From positions 1-64,000 of the forward strand of contig CAZUPK010000098.1 in the NCBI GenBank assembly GCA_964622255.1: DNA of 64,000 nucleotides, written 5' to 3'. Made by a program: the position numbers and the translations under genes. Of the stretch, positions 50,282-59,018 are shown piece by piece; within the stretch, counting starts at the first letter, position 1; each line of letters starts with the position of its first letter. The notes under the pieces were generated by a model. It worked only from the letters and a program-made list of their open reading frames with translations. It did no database searches and was not told where the DNA came from. This stretch comes from SZUA-1377 sp964622255. Its GTDB lineage: Bacteria; Campylobacterota; Campylobacteria; Campylobacterales; QNZT01.

Positions 50282-50992
50282 TTATATATTTAAAGCCCTT
50301 TTTAAATCATATACAGTGTCTATACCAAAACTGGAAGTTTCAACTTCTACCATAAGTATTTTTCCTCCGTGATATAAGGCTCTTAATTGTTCAAGCTTTT
50401 CTATATCTTCTAGTGGAGCAGTAGGAAGTGAGCAAAAATTACTCAAACTTTTTTTTGAAAAACCATATATACCTATATGTCCGAGGTAACTTTCTACTTT
50501 TCCTCTGTTGTAAGGAATCTTACTTCTTGAAAAATATATAGCTTGGTTTTTGTTGTTAAGCACAACTTTTACAAGGTTTGGATCATCAGCATAAAACTTA
50601 TCTATTCTTTTATAACAACTAACCATCATAAAATCTTCATTTTTTTCTATGGCACTTTTTACCCTGTCATAAACTTTTTGAACAACTTCAGCTTCTATAA
50701 ATGGTTCGTCAGCTTGAACATTTATAATTATCTCACTATCATTCAAAGATAGTTTTTTTGTAACTTCATTTATTCTATCAGTTCCACTTTTGTGGTTAGT
50801 ATCAGTTATGATGGCTTCAAAACCATATTCATTTGCCCTATCTATAACCTCTTTTGAGTCTGTGGCTATAACAACTCTGTCTATACTTTCAACCCTCTTA
50901 GCAGTAGCTATAACCATAGGAAGTCCGTTTATATCTACTAAAACTTTGTTTGGAAATCTTGTAGAGCCTAGTCTTGCTGGGATGATAATCAT
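50282..50992 (-). CDS. kdsB: 3-deoxy-manno-octulosonate cytidylyltransferase
   Basis: 236 residues. IIPARLGSTRFPNKVL at the N terminus, DGIDRINEVTKK-like SGTDRINEV, INVQADEPFI and HIGIYGFSKKSL are conserved in KdsB. It activates Kdo as CMP-Kdo for lipid A inner core. Transcribed divergently from the methyltransferase gene next door. Confidence 0.95.
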   Translation of the reverse strand: MIIIPARLGSTRFPNKVLVDINGLPMVIATAKRVESIDRVVIATDSKEVIDRANEYGFEAIITDTNHKSGTDRINEVTKKLSLNDSEIIINVQADEPFIEAEVVQKVYDRVKSAIEKNEDFMMVSCYKRIDKFYADDPNLVKVVLNNKNQAIYFSRSKIPYNRGKVESYLGHIGIYGFSKKSLSNFCSLPTAPLEDIEKLEQLRALYHGGKILMVEVETSSFGIDTVYDLKRALNI

Positions 50993-51049
50993 AATAGTTC
51001 CTATATTTTTTTTGGTATAATATAAAAAAAATGATAAAGGGTAGAAGAG

Positions 51050-51742
51050 TTGTTACTATATCAAGAAGAGGATAGTTTTTTATTTAACTCAGATTCTCAC
51101 TATCTTTATGACTTTATATCAAAACTAAATCCCAAGGGTGATGTTTTAGATGTTGGTAGTGGTTGTGGAATACTCGGGCTTTTGGTTGCGAGAGATTTTA
51201 AAGTGAACTTGACCTCTATAGATATACAAAAAAACTCTTATTTTTTAACAAGACAAAATGCCTTAATAAACTCTTTGGAGTGTGAGGCTTTATGTGGAAA
51301 CTTTTTAGAGTATAAGTTTAACAAAAAGTTTGATTTTATCATATCAAATCCTCCATACTACAGTTCAAAAGTTATAAAGAGTAAAAATCAAAGACTGTAT
51401 GTAAGTAGATATGCGGAAAATATGGAGTTAAAAGCTTTTATAAAAAAAGCAAAAACCCTCTTAAAAAACATAGGTCATCTAATCTTTTGTTATGATGCAA
51501 AAGAGATTGATAATATTATAACTGCCCTAAAAGAGTTGAAGTTAAATCCTGTAAACATAAGATTTGTTTATGGAAATATAAATAAACAGTCCCACTTAGT
51601 ATTTATACATGCAAGAGCCTCTTCAAACTCTCCTACAACTATACATCCGCCACTTATCGCAACTACGGATGGAGAGTTTAGCGATGAGGTAAGGAGTATT
51701 TACCAAAAGACAAGGACATATAGTATAAAATGCAGTCTATGA
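51050..51742 (+). CDS. TrmN6-like adenine-N6 methyltransferase
   Basis: 230 residues. SAM-binding VLDVGSGCGILGLLVAR (about 35-51) and the N6-adenine/N5-glutamine motif NPPYYSS place it with TrmN6 (YfiC), which methylates A37 of tRNA-Val in E. coli. Target is inferred by family. It starts with TTG 51050 and overlaps the YkgJ gene by 13 bp. Confidence 0.8.
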   Translation: MLLYQEEDSFLFNSDSHYLYDFISKLNPKGDVLDVGSGCGILGLLVARDFKVNLTSIDIQKNSYFLTRQNALINSLECEALCGNFLEYKFNKKFDFIISNPPYYSSKVIKSKNQRLYVSRYAENMELKAFIKKAKTLLKNIGHLIFCYDAKEIDNIITALKELKLNPVNIRFVYGNINKQSHLVFIHARASSNSPTTIHPPLIATTDGEFSDEVRSIYQKTRTYSIKCSL

Positions 51743-52110
51743 TAAAGAAAAATGGTTTTAAGTTTGCTTTTGATCCTTTAGCTTGTGGTAGCTGTGAGGG
51801 CAGGTGTTGCACTGGTGAGAGTGGATATGTATGGATAACTCCTAAAGAGATGCAAGAGGTTGCAAAACTTTTGGATATGGGGTTTGATGAGTTTACTTCA
51901 AGCTATGTGAAAAAGGTAGGTTATAGATACTCTTTGGTCGAAAAAAAAGTAGGTGCTTCTTATGAGTGTATCTTTTTTGATTCAAAGCTAAAAAGGTGTA
52001 GTATCTATGAGGCAAGACCAAAGCAGTGTAGAACTTTTCCATTTTGGGATAGTTTTAAAGATAATATAGATGAGGTGGTAAAAGAGTGTCCAGGTATAGT
52101 AGTTTTATAG
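51730..52110 (+). CDS. YkgJ-family cysteine-cluster protein
   Basis: 126 residues. CGSCEGRCCTGESGYVWIT and, further on, CIFFDSKLKRCSIYEARPKQCRTFPFW form the conserved Cys set thought to bind zinc or iron. Role unknown. Overlaps its neighbours on both sides, so it is part of a tight operon with the methyltransferase and the TPR lipoprotein. Confidence 0.9.
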   Translation: MQSMIKKNGFKFAFDPLACGSCEGRCCTGESGYVWITPKEMQEVAKLLDMGFDEFTSSYVKKVGYRYSLVEKKVGASYECIFFDSKLKRCSIYEARPKQCRTFPFWDSFKDNIDEVVKECPGIVVL

Positions 52111-53252
52111 TATTTTTAGCATTTTTTTTGCTTAGTAGTTGCAGTGCTAAGACTATGTCTGTTAAAAATTTAGATAAAAATGTCGTCCAAGCAGGTATGG
52201 ATTTTTATTATATGGCTGGGCTTGATTGTGAGTATAGAAAAGATTATGAGTGTAGTGCTTTGATGTTTGAAAAACTATATGATATGACTAAGCAGAAAAG
52301 TTTTTTAAAAAATATGACAAGACTTTCACTTTTAAGTGTTAGGTATGATATATATAAAAGGCATATAAATGAGATGGAAAAACTATCTAAAAAGGATATG
52401 GAAATAGCATCATATCTTGTTCCATACTATCTAAAAGAAAAAGAGTATAAAAAAGCTGAGGAGATTTCTAAAGATATTTTAAAAAAAGACAATTCCTTAA
52501 AAAACTATCAACTTTTAGCCTCACTATATATAGATACAAAAGAGTATAAAAAGGCTCAAAAAGTTTTAGATGACTATACAAGGAGGTATGGTTGTGAAGC
52601 TGTTATCTGTGGTATGAAACTATTTTTAAAGATAAAAGAGGGGGATGATATTAAAGGTATCGAAAAGCTTTTAAAAAGGTTATATAAAGTTACAGGAAAT
52701 CAATCTTTTGAAATAGAACTTTTAAAACTATATCTATCTTTAGGAAAGTTAGGTGAGTTGGAAAAGTATGTAAGAAGTAGTAAAACTTTGAAAAAAGATG
52801 TTTTGATAGATATATATACATCTATAAAGAAGTATAAAAAAGCTGAAAGGATAGCTTTGGAGCTTTATAAAGAGAGTAAGAAACCTTTTTATTTAGCTGA
52901 TAGTGCAGTCTATCTCTATGAAGCTGAGTATAAGAAAAATCCTAAAGTTTTAAAAGAAGTTATAGATAGATTTGAAAAGAGTGTATCAAAGGTAGATAAA
53001 CCTGTATTTTATAACTATTATGGATACTTGTTGATTGATCACGATACAGATGTAAAAAAAGGGATAAAATTGGTTAAAAAGGCTTTAAAAAAGAAGCCAA
53101 AAGATGAGTATTATCTTGACTCTTTAGCTTGGGGATACTACAAGTTAGGAAAGTGTAAAGAGGCCTTAAAAATTTTAGAAGGTCTCAAAGATAAAGAGCA
53201 AGAGGAGATGAAAGAGCATATCAACAAAGTAAAGGAATGTTTAAAAAGATGA
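52086..53252 (+). CDS. TPR-repeat lipoprotein
   Basis: 388 residues from GTG 52086, overlapping the YkgJ gene by 25 bp. The signal ends in the lipobox LLSSC (Cys 19). The rest is tetratricopeptide repeats (for example YQLLASLYIDTKEYKKAQKVLDDY and DEYYLDSLAWGYYKLGKCKEALKILEGL). It is probably a scaffold in the outer or inner membrane facing the periplasm. Partners are unknown. Confidence 0.8.
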   Translation: MSRYSSFIVFLAFFLLSSCSAKTMSVKNLDKNVVQAGMDFYYMAGLDCEYRKDYECSALMFEKLYDMTKQKSFLKNMTRLSLLSVRYDIYKRHINEMEKLSKKDMEIASYLVPYYLKEKEYKKAEEISKDILKKDNSLKNYQLLASLYIDTKEYKKAQKVLDDYTRRYGCEAVICGMKLFLKIKEGDDIKGIEKLLKRLYKVTGNQSFEIELLKLYLSLGKLGELEKYVRSSKTLKKDVLIDIYTSIKKYKKAERIALELYKESKKPFYLADSAVYLYEAEYKKNPKVLKEVIDRFEKSVSKVDKPVFYNYYGYLLIDHDTDVKKGIKLVKKALKKKPKDEYYLDSLAWGYYKLGKCKEALKILEGLKDKEQEEMKEHINKVKECLKR

Positions 53253-54037
53253 TTTTAGATGATATTATAGAAAAGACAAGAGAGCTTGTAAAGGAGAAAG
53301 AGGCAAAGATACCTCTGGATTTACTTGGTAGAAGCTTAGCTTACAATCCTTATCTTCCAAGAGATGTAAAACCATATTTAACAAGCACTGAAGATGATCC
53401 ATACCGTATCATTGCAGAAGTTAAAAAAGCAAGTCCTAGTAAGGGGATAATAAGAGAGGATTTTGATCCTCTTCAAATAGCAGTTGATTATGAAAAAGCA
53501 GGAGTAAATGCCATATCTGTTTTGACTGAGCCATATTTTTTTCAAGGTGATTTGGAGTATTTAACTGGGATAAGAAGATATGTTGGAACTCCACTTTTAA
53601 GAAAGGATTTTATAGTTAGTAAGTATCAGTTGGTGGAAGCTTTAGTTTATGGTGCTGACTTTGTTTTGCTCATAGCAAAAGCACTTTCTAACAAGAAGTT
53701 AAAAGAACTTTTAAACTATACTTGGCATCTTGGGATGAATGCACTTGTAGAGATTCACGATAAAGAAGATCTTAAAAAAGCCATATATGCCGGAGCAGAT
53801 ATTATAGGTATAAATCATAGAAATCTTGAAACTTTCAAGATGGATATGGAGCTTTGTCATAAACTTATACCACTTATCCCCAATGGAAAAATCATAGTTG
53901 CAGAAAGTGGAATAAATGATAAAGAGGTTATAAAAGAGCTTCATTCTGTTGGTGCTGATGCTTTCTTAATAGGGGAGCATTTTATGAGGCAAAATGATAT
54001 AGTCGATAGTGTAAGTGGGTTAAAGAAAAAGGACTAA
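53249..54037 (+). CDS. trpC: Indole-3-glycerol phosphate synthase
   Basis: About 262 residues from ATG 53249 (ATGA overlap with the TPR gene). The in-frame ATG at 53237 adds FKK and lies right against AAAGGA. Signatures: IIAEVKKASPSKGII, LLRKDFIVSKYQL, GADFVLLIA, GINHRNLETF and VAESGIN. It closes the indole ring in tryptophan synthesis. trpD is at 57.6 kb, so the trp genes are split. Confidence 0.95.
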   Translation: MILDDIIEKTRELVKEKEAKIPLDLLGRSLAYNPYLPRDVKPYLTSTEDDPYRIIAEVKKASPSKGIIREDFDPLQIAVDYEKAGVNAISVLTEPYFFQGDLEYLTGIRRYVGTPLLRKDFIVSKYQLVEALVYGADFVLLIAKALSNKKLKELLNYTWHLGMNALVEIHDKEDLKKAIYAGADIIGINHRNLETFKMDMELCHKLIPLIPNGKIIVAESGINDKEVIKELHSVGADAFLIGEHFMRQNDIVDSVSGLKKKD

Positions 54038-54039
54038 AG

Positions 54040-54528
54040 ATGAAGTTTTTAGATGGAATAGTTGAGTTTTTTGGAAAAGTTAGTTCGTATCTGGTTTTAC
54101 TGCTTAGTCTATTAGTAGTCTATGATGCTTTAAGTCGGTATCTTTTTCACAGTGGGAGTGTAGCTTTACAAGAGCTTGAGTGGCATATCTTTGATGTGAT
54201 ATTTTTACTCGGGCTTTCTTGGGCTTTGAAGGTCGATGAACATGTAAGAGTTGATATATTTTATAGTGGGTTTAGTGATAAAACAAAAGCTGTTGTAAAT
54301 CTTATCTCGATGCTCTTTTTGATAGTGCCGTTTTCTTTGATGGTGGTTTATACAAGTTCAAACTTTATCTATCTTAGCTTTTTACAAGATGAGATGTCTT
54401 CAGATCCTGGAGGGCTTAAGTATCGATATGTGATAAAGGGTTTTATAGCTTTTGGGTTTATTTTACTTGCACTTGGGGCAATTAGTGAAGCTGTGAAAAA
54501 CTTTAAAACTATAAGGGGGCAAAGGTGA
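54040..54528 (+). CDS. TRAP transporter small membrane subunit (DctQ-like)
   Basis: 162 residues with four transmembrane helices. QELEWHIFDVIFLLGLSWALKVDEHVRVDIFY matches the DctQ core (E-W-x4-F, then H-V-R-V-D). It pairs with the large subunit directly downstream (4-bp overlap). Substrate unknown; C4-dicarboxylates are the common case. Confidence 0.88.
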   Translation: MKFLDGIVEFFGKVSSYLVLLLSLLVVYDALSRYLFHSGSVALQELEWHIFDVIFLLGLSWALKVDEHVRVDIFYSGFSDKTKAVVNLISMLFLIVPFSLMVVYTSSNFIYLSFLQDEMSSDPGGLKYRYVIKGFIAFGFILLALGAISEAVKNFKTIRGQR

Positions 54529-55811
54529 TAGGTATGTATATGTTTTTAACAGCACTTTTGTTACTTTTAGTTGGTTTTCCTGTGGCATTTGCTTTTGGTA
54601 TGAGTGCGGTTGTGGTTGCTTTTTTTACACCCAATGTTGGGCTTGAAGTTTTTAATCTTTTGCCATTTAGGATTTATGGTATTATGCAAAACTTTACTTT
54701 GATAGCTGTGCCACTTTTTATCTTTATGGGACTTATCTTAGAAAGAAGTAAGATAGCAGAAAGTCTTTTGGTAAATATAGGAAAACTTTTTGGTGGAGTT
54801 AGAGGAGGACTTGCTATATCTACTGTCTTGGTTGGTGCAGTTTTGGCTGCAAGCACAGGGATAGTTGGAGCAAGTGTCGTTATGATGAGTATTATATCTC
54901 TTCCTATTATGATAAAACACGGTTATTCAAAATCTTTATCAAGTGGAGTTATAGCAGCAAGTGGAACTTTAGGACAGATCATACCGCCATCTATAGTTCT
55001 TATCATACTTGGTGATGTTATGAGTGTTAGTGTGGGAGATCTTTTTCGCGGAGCAGTTGGTCCATCCTTAGTTTTAGTAGGACTTTATATACTTTACATA
55101 CTTATCTATTCATATATAAATCCTTTAGTTGCACCGGCCATAAAGATGGAGGGAGAGGATAGAGCGACAGTAGTAAAAGATGCACTTTTATCCATCATAG
55201 CTCCTTTAGCTCTTATCATCATAGTTTTGGGAAGTATCTTTGCAGGGGTTGCAACTCCGACTGAATCAGCAGCTTTTGGTGGAGTCTTTGCGATAATCCT
55301 TACTGTTATGACTAAAAGCTTCTCATTTGAGCTTATAAAGTATGCTATGGAAAAAACTGTTAAACTTACAGCTATGATATTTATGATACTTATAGGGGCT
55401 ACCGCTTTTTCTTTGGTTTTTAACGAAGTAGGTGGAAGTGAACTTGTTTTAAAGTTTTTTACAGAGGATATAAGTAGCAAATGGGCTTTTATAGCTATTG
55501 CAATGCTTAGTATCTTTGTTTTGGGTTTTTTTGTGGATTTTATAGAGATATGTTTTATTGTTGTGCCTATTTTAGTTCCCATAGTCAAAGCTTTTGGTAT
55601 AGACCCTATATGGTTTGCACTTTTGGTTGCTATGAATCTTCAAGCATCATTTTTAACTCCGCCATTTGGTTTTGCACTCTTTTATCTAAAAGGTTCATCA
55701 AACGATTTAGTATCTACTAAGGATATATATAAAGGTGTTGTGCCATTTATACTTTTACAGGTATTGACACTTTTTATACTTATAATGGTTCCTGATATAG
55801 TGAAGTTGTAG
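54525..55811 (+). CDS. TRAP transporter large membrane subunit (DctM-like)
   Basis: 428 residues, about 12 transmembrane segments. VPLFIFMGLILERSKIAE, AASTGIVGASVVMM, ASGTLGQIIPPSI and ATPTESAAFG are family signatures. It carries the Na+-coupled transport path. The usual periplasmic binding protein DctP is not next to it on either side, so the SBP is elsewhere or this pair works with a different one. Confidence 0.92.
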   Translation: MIGMYMFLTALLLLLVGFPVAFAFGMSAVVVAFFTPNVGLEVFNLLPFRIYGIMQNFTLIAVPLFIFMGLILERSKIAESLLVNIGKLFGGVRGGLAISTVLVGAVLAASTGIVGASVVMMSIISLPIMIKHGYSKSLSSGVIAASGTLGQIIPPSIVLIILGDVMSVSVGDLFRGAVGPSLVLVGLYILYILIYSYINPLVAPAIKMEGEDRATVVKDALLSIIAPLALIIIVLGSIFAGVATPTESAAFGGVFAIILTVMTKSFSFELIKYAMEKTVKLTAMIFMILIGATAFSLVFNEVGGSELVLKFFTEDISSKWAFIAIAMLSIFVLGFFVDFIEICFIVVPILVPIVKAFGIDPIWFALLVAMNLQASFLTPPFGFALFYLKGSSNDLVSTKDIYKGVVPFILLQVLTLFILIMVPDIVKL

Positions 55812-56104
55812 GGAGGATGAGTATTTATAAGATATGTCCTATGAAAACATTTCACCGACCTTGTGCATAATCAAAAATTAAGCTGTAATAGGTGAGAAGG
55901 ATTTAATGGGAGAGATAAAATGCTACAAAAACTAGAAGAGAAAGCAAAAAAGACAAAAAATGAGTTACCAATAAAAGCTAACCAATAAAAGCTAACAAAA
56001 TTGCATATGATGGGTTGCAAAGGTTAAAATATGTGTAACATCAGTAAATGAAATGTTGAAATTGATGATTGATAATAGAGAATTGTGGACAAAAGGAGAA
56101 TTGT
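55812..56104. other. Gap after the TRAP genes, probably decayed
   Basis: About 290 bp without a convincing gene. Short frames (for example 55920-55988, 22 codons, Lys-rich) do not match anything I know. It contains a perfect 14-bp tandem duplication, ccaataaaagctaa, at 55968-55981 and 55982-55995. AAAGGAG near its end is the hypA ribosome-binding site. Confidence 0.5.
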
Positions 56105-56446
56105 GTGCATGAGTATAGTATAGTTCAAGCACTTTTGGATCAGTGTGAAGAGACTGCAAGGCAAAACAATGCTACAAAAGTTATAAAGATAGTTGTAAAG
56201 ATAGGAGTTATGAGTGGTATTGAGATAGAGCTTTTAAAAACAGCTTTTGATACTTTTAAAGAAGAGACTATGTGTGCTACTGCTAAGCTTATCATTAACC
56301 GTCAACCTATAATTGTAAGGTGTTGTAATTGTTTAGAAGAATCAATTTTAAAAAAAGAGGAGTATAGTTGTCCAAAGTGTCAAAGCACTGAACTTAATGT
56401 GATAGATGGTGAAGATATGTATCTTATGCAATTGGAGCTTGAATAA
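56105..56446 (+). CDS. hypA: Hydrogenase nickel-insertion protein HypA
   Basis: 113 residues from GTG 56105. The start is fixed by AAAGGAG six bases before it and by the product beginning M-H-E-Y-S, since His2 is the nickel ligand of the family. A frame open further upstream would bury that His. The zinc site is CCNC...CPKC. It delivers nickel to [NiFe]-hydrogenase (and urease in Helicobacter). No other hyp or hydrogenase gene is in the window. Confidence 0.9.
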   Translation: MHEYSIVQALLDQCEETARQNNATKVIKIVVKIGVMSGIEIELLKTAFDTFKEETMCATAKLIINRQPIIVRCCNCLEESILKKEEYSCPKCQSTELNVIDGEDMYLMQLELE

Positions 56447-56469
56447 GATTTATCTTTTAATAACTTTTA

Positions 56470-56545
56470 GCATTCATCCCAATAGTCTTTAGCCTTGATT
56501 TTGTATGTATCTTCTCATAGTCAGGGGACTTGCTTTATGTTTCAC
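56470..56545 (-). pseudogene. Second IS200/IS605 tnpA 3' remnant with shortened right end
   Basis: On the minus strand the sequence AGAAGATACATACAAAATCA is identical to the tnpA tail at 10980-10998, followed by a stop and half of the right-end hairpin (GGGATGAATGC). The other hairpin arm is missing. Compared with 10999-11052, a segment between the two CTAAAG direct repeats has been lost. About 20 bp of weaker similarity extends upstream (GTGAAACA...AGTCC). Confidence 0.75.
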
Positions 56546-56786
56546 AAAATATCAAAATAGCAAAATAGCAAACAATAGAGTATATATACCCTAAAATTTA
56601 TAAAAGATGGTTCTCCCATTGATTTATTTATCTTGAAGTATTGGATTAGGTTTTTAGGGATTTCCATTATGTGAAAATAGGCTGTGACATATCAATAAAA
56701 ATTATTTTAGTTGGATAAAAAACTTAAAATTTTCTTATTTGTAAAATATAAGTAAAATATTTTAAACCTAAATTATAAATAAAGAG
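56546..56786. other. AT-rich stretch, nothing recognised
   Basis: About 240 bp between the IS remnant and the promoter of the Cys-rich gene. Contains short direct repeats (caaaatag) near 56560 but no gene or stable hairpin that I can support. Confidence 0.5.
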
Positions 56787-56792
56787 TATAAT
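56787..56792 (+). promoter_or_regulatory. Likely -10 box of the Cys-rich secreted protein gene
   Basis: A perfect TATAAT, about 34 bp before the ATG and followed by a strong AAGGAGG. The -35 region is AT-rich and not clear, as usual for sigma-70 promoters in Campylobacterota. Confidence 0.5.
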
Positions 56793-56825
56793 TATGCTGT
56801 GAGTAAAATTTTAAAGGAGGAAAAG

Positions 56826-57218
56826 ATGAAAATGTTAAGAAGTTTTGTCTTGTTTGTTTTAGTGGCTGTTGGAACTTCGCTAAGTGCTGGTTCTTGTGAT
56901 ATAATTTCTAGTGTACCAGTTGTACAAGTAAATAAAGTGTATGAGTATATCACTAAAAAGGTGCCATACAAAGCTTGTGAGGATGTATGTGTAGCTGTAA
57001 AAGATAACTGTGACTGCACGGTTAAATATGTAACAAAGAAAGTTTGTACTACAAAATATAAAACTGTTACAGTTAAAAAATTTAAAGGGTATGAAAATGT
57101 AGGTTACTACAATGGGCAAAGAGTTAGTGTTGTGTGGCCTACAAAATTATGCAATATCCCTATTAGAATAGAAAATAACTGTTGCACAGTTATTAGAGCT
57201 AAATGTGGCTGTAATTAG
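56826..57218 (+). CDS. Cysteine-rich secreted protein
   Basis: 130 residues from ATG 56826, with AGGAGG upstream. The signal peptide ends SLSAG. The mature part has 11 cysteines, including paired C-D-C, C-C and C-G-C, and segments PVVQVNKVYEYITKKVPYKA and GYENVGYYNGQRVSVVWP. The latter two resemble the ends of glycine-zipper envelope proteins, but no glycine zipper is present. Probably disulfide-bonded in the periplasm or outside the cell. Function unknown. Confidence 0.65.
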   Translation: MKMLRSFVLFVLVAVGTSLSAGSCDIISSVPVVQVNKVYEYITKKVPYKACEDVCVAVKDNCDCTVKYVTKKVCTTKYKTVTVKKFKGYENVGYYNGQRVSVVWPTKLCNIPIRIENNCCTVIRAKCGCN

Positions 57219-57240
57219 ATTTTGACTACATATACATAAA

Positions 57241-57266
57241 GGGGTCGGAGAATCTTCTCCAACCTC
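57241..57266 (+). terminator. Hairpin after the Cys-rich gene
   Basis: GGAGA/TCTCC stem extended by G-G-T/A-C-C pairs around one mismatch, followed by a pyrimidine-rich rather than pure T tract. Probable terminator. Confidence 0.5.
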
Positions 57267-57395
57267 TTCCCTCCTTTCTTAACTTTCCTGGGTTTTATTT
57301 GTTTCCAGATTTTATTTATTTTTAGTAAAATAACTTGATGTTTGAGTTAGACAGATGGTTTTCTCATACATATAAAAATCAAAGAAGGCATACTT

Positions 57396-57644
57396 TTGAG
57401 AGTAGATAAGTTTATAAACATTGTAAATATTACTAAAAGAAGAGTAATAGCAGAAGACATGTGTAAAAGTGGTGTTGTCTTTATAAATGGAAAAAAAGCA
57501 AAAGCATCAAAAGATGTAAAAGTTGGAGATGTTATCACGATAAAGTATCTTGAAAAAACTAAAAAGTATGAAGTTTTACAGATCCCAACGACAAAAACTA
57601 TCCCAAAATTAGCAAAAGATAAATATATAAAGGAATTATTATGA
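57396..57644 (+). CDS. S4-domain RNA-binding protein (Hsp15/HslR-like)
   Basis: 82 residues, mostly one S4 domain: MRVDKFINIVNITKRRVIAEDMC, GVVFINGKKAKASKDVKVGD. Relatives bind rRNA on stalled or dissociated 50S subunits. It starts with TTG 57396 after AAGAAGG and overlaps trpD by 4 bp. Confidence 0.88.
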   Translation: MRVDKFINIVNITKRRVIAEDMCKSGVVFINGKKAKASKDVKVGDVITIKYLEKTKKYEVLQIPTTKTIPKLAKDKYIKELL

Positions 57645-58615
57645 CCTTTGGTGAGACAAAAGAGAAGTTTAAAAAACTTTTTGAAAATAATATGAGCAAA
57701 GAGGAAGCAAAAAATCTTTTAATAACTCTCTATGAAAAAGGAGAAGAACCTCAAGAGATAGCAGCCGCCGCAACCGTTATGAGAGAATACTCTATAAAGC
57801 TTGATATGGATGAGAGTTTAAGAGATAAGCTTATAGATATAGTAGGAACCGGTGGAGATAAGATAGGGAGTTTTAATATCTCTTCAACTGTTTCACTACT
57901 TTTAGCTAGTTTAGGAAGCTTTGTAGCAAAACATGGAAACAGATCCATCACAAGTAACTCTGGTTCGGCTGATTTATTGGAGGCTTTAGGGATAAACTTA
58001 AACTTAACTCCTAAAAATCAAGTTTTGATGCTAGAAGAGGTGGGTTTTACCTTTATGTTTGCACAAAATCATCATCCGGCTATGAAGTATATTATGCCTA
58101 TAAGAAAGTCATTGAGTCATAGAACTATCTTTAACATACTAGGTCCCCTAACAAATCCAGCAGGTGCAAAAAAGTATCTTTTGGGAGTTTTTGATAAAGA
58201 TTTTATAAAACCAATAGTTGAGGGACTTAAACTTCTTGATGCAAAAAGTGCTATGATTGTTAGTAGTTTTGAGGGTATGGATGAGATAAGTATATCAAGT
58301 GATACTTATGCTAGTGATTTGGAAAAAGAATTTATTATAAATCCTGAAAGTTTTGGCTTGAAAAAAGAGCCACTTGATGCTATAAAGGGTGGAAATGCAA
58401 AAGAAAATGCAAAAATAACTTTTGAAATATTTTCAAACATACAAAAGGGTGCAAAAAGAGATATAGTTTTACTAAACTCTGCGGGAGCTTTGATAGCTGA
58501 TGGGAAAGCTAGAGATTTTCAAGATGGTATAGAGATGGCAAAAGAGGCGATAGAAAGTGGTAGAGCAAAAAAACATCTTAAAAAAATAGTTGAGGTTTCA
58601 CAAAAACTTGGATAG
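57641..58615 (+). CDS. trpD: Anthranilate phosphoribosyltransferase
   Basis: 324 residues. DIVGTGGDKIGSFNISSTVS binds PRPP; KHGNRSITSNSGSADLLEALG and NILGPLTNPAG are family motifs. Second step of tryptophan synthesis. Sits in an unrelated operon between an S4 protein and tsaE, away from trpC at 53 kb. Confidence 0.96.
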   Translation: MTFGETKEKFKKLFENNMSKEEAKNLLITLYEKGEEPQEIAAAATVMREYSIKLDMDESLRDKLIDIVGTGGDKIGSFNISSTVSLLLASLGSFVAKHGNRSITSNSGSADLLEALGINLNLTPKNQVLMLEEVGFTFMFAQNHHPAMKYIMPIRKSLSHRTIFNILGPLTNPAGAKKYLLGVFDKDFIKPIVEGLKLLDAKSAMIVSSFEGMDEISISSDTYASDLEKEFIINPESFGLKKEPLDAIKGGNAKENAKITFEIFSNIQKGAKRDIVLLNSAGALIADGKARDFQDGIEMAKEAIESGRAKKHLKKIVEVSQKLG

Positions 58616-59018
58616 AGTAGTAGTTGTAGGAAAAGATGAACTTTCAAAAGTTGTAAATAAAGTTTTAAAATTAAGTGAGCCTATTATCCTTTTAAAAGGA
58701 AATTTAGCAAGTGGAAAGACTACTTTTGTAAAAGAGTTTGTTAACTTTTTAGGTATAGATGTAGAGGTTTCATCTCCGACTTTTTCCATTATGAATAGTT
58801 ATGAAGATAGAGTTTTTCACTATGATATTTACAACGAAGGAGCTCAAAAGTTTTTGGAGAGTGGACTTTTAGAAAACTTGGAGTTAGATGGTTATCACTT
58901 GATAGAGTGGGCAGATGAAAGGTTGGAAAGGATTTTAAGGAAGTATGGTTTTGTTTTTATAAAAGTAGAAATAACTCCCAAAGGGGATAAAAGAGAGTAT
59001 AGGATATGCACAAATTAG
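58590..59018 (+). CDS. tsaE: tRNA t6A-modification ATPase TsaE
   Basis: Up to 142 residues. Walker A is GNLASGKTTF, and SPTFSIMNSY with HYDIYN and LIEWADER are the TsaE signatures. It powers TsaBD in making threonylcarbamoyladenosine on tRNA. Start is uncertain: TTG 58590 or TTG 58608, both inside the trpD end. It precedes lptB with a 13-bp overlap. Confidence 0.9.
   Translation: MRFHKNLDRVVVVGKDELSKVVNKVLKLSEPIILLKGNLASGKTTFVKEFVNFLGIDVEVSSPTFSIMNSYEDRVFHYDIYNEGAQKFLESGLLENLELDGYHLIEWADERLERILRKYGFVFIKVEITPKGDKREYRICTN

Noticed and set aside
55106..55588. A 160-codon minus-strand open frame opposite dctM
   Set aside because: Shadow of a strongly conserved membrane protein gene, no start signal.
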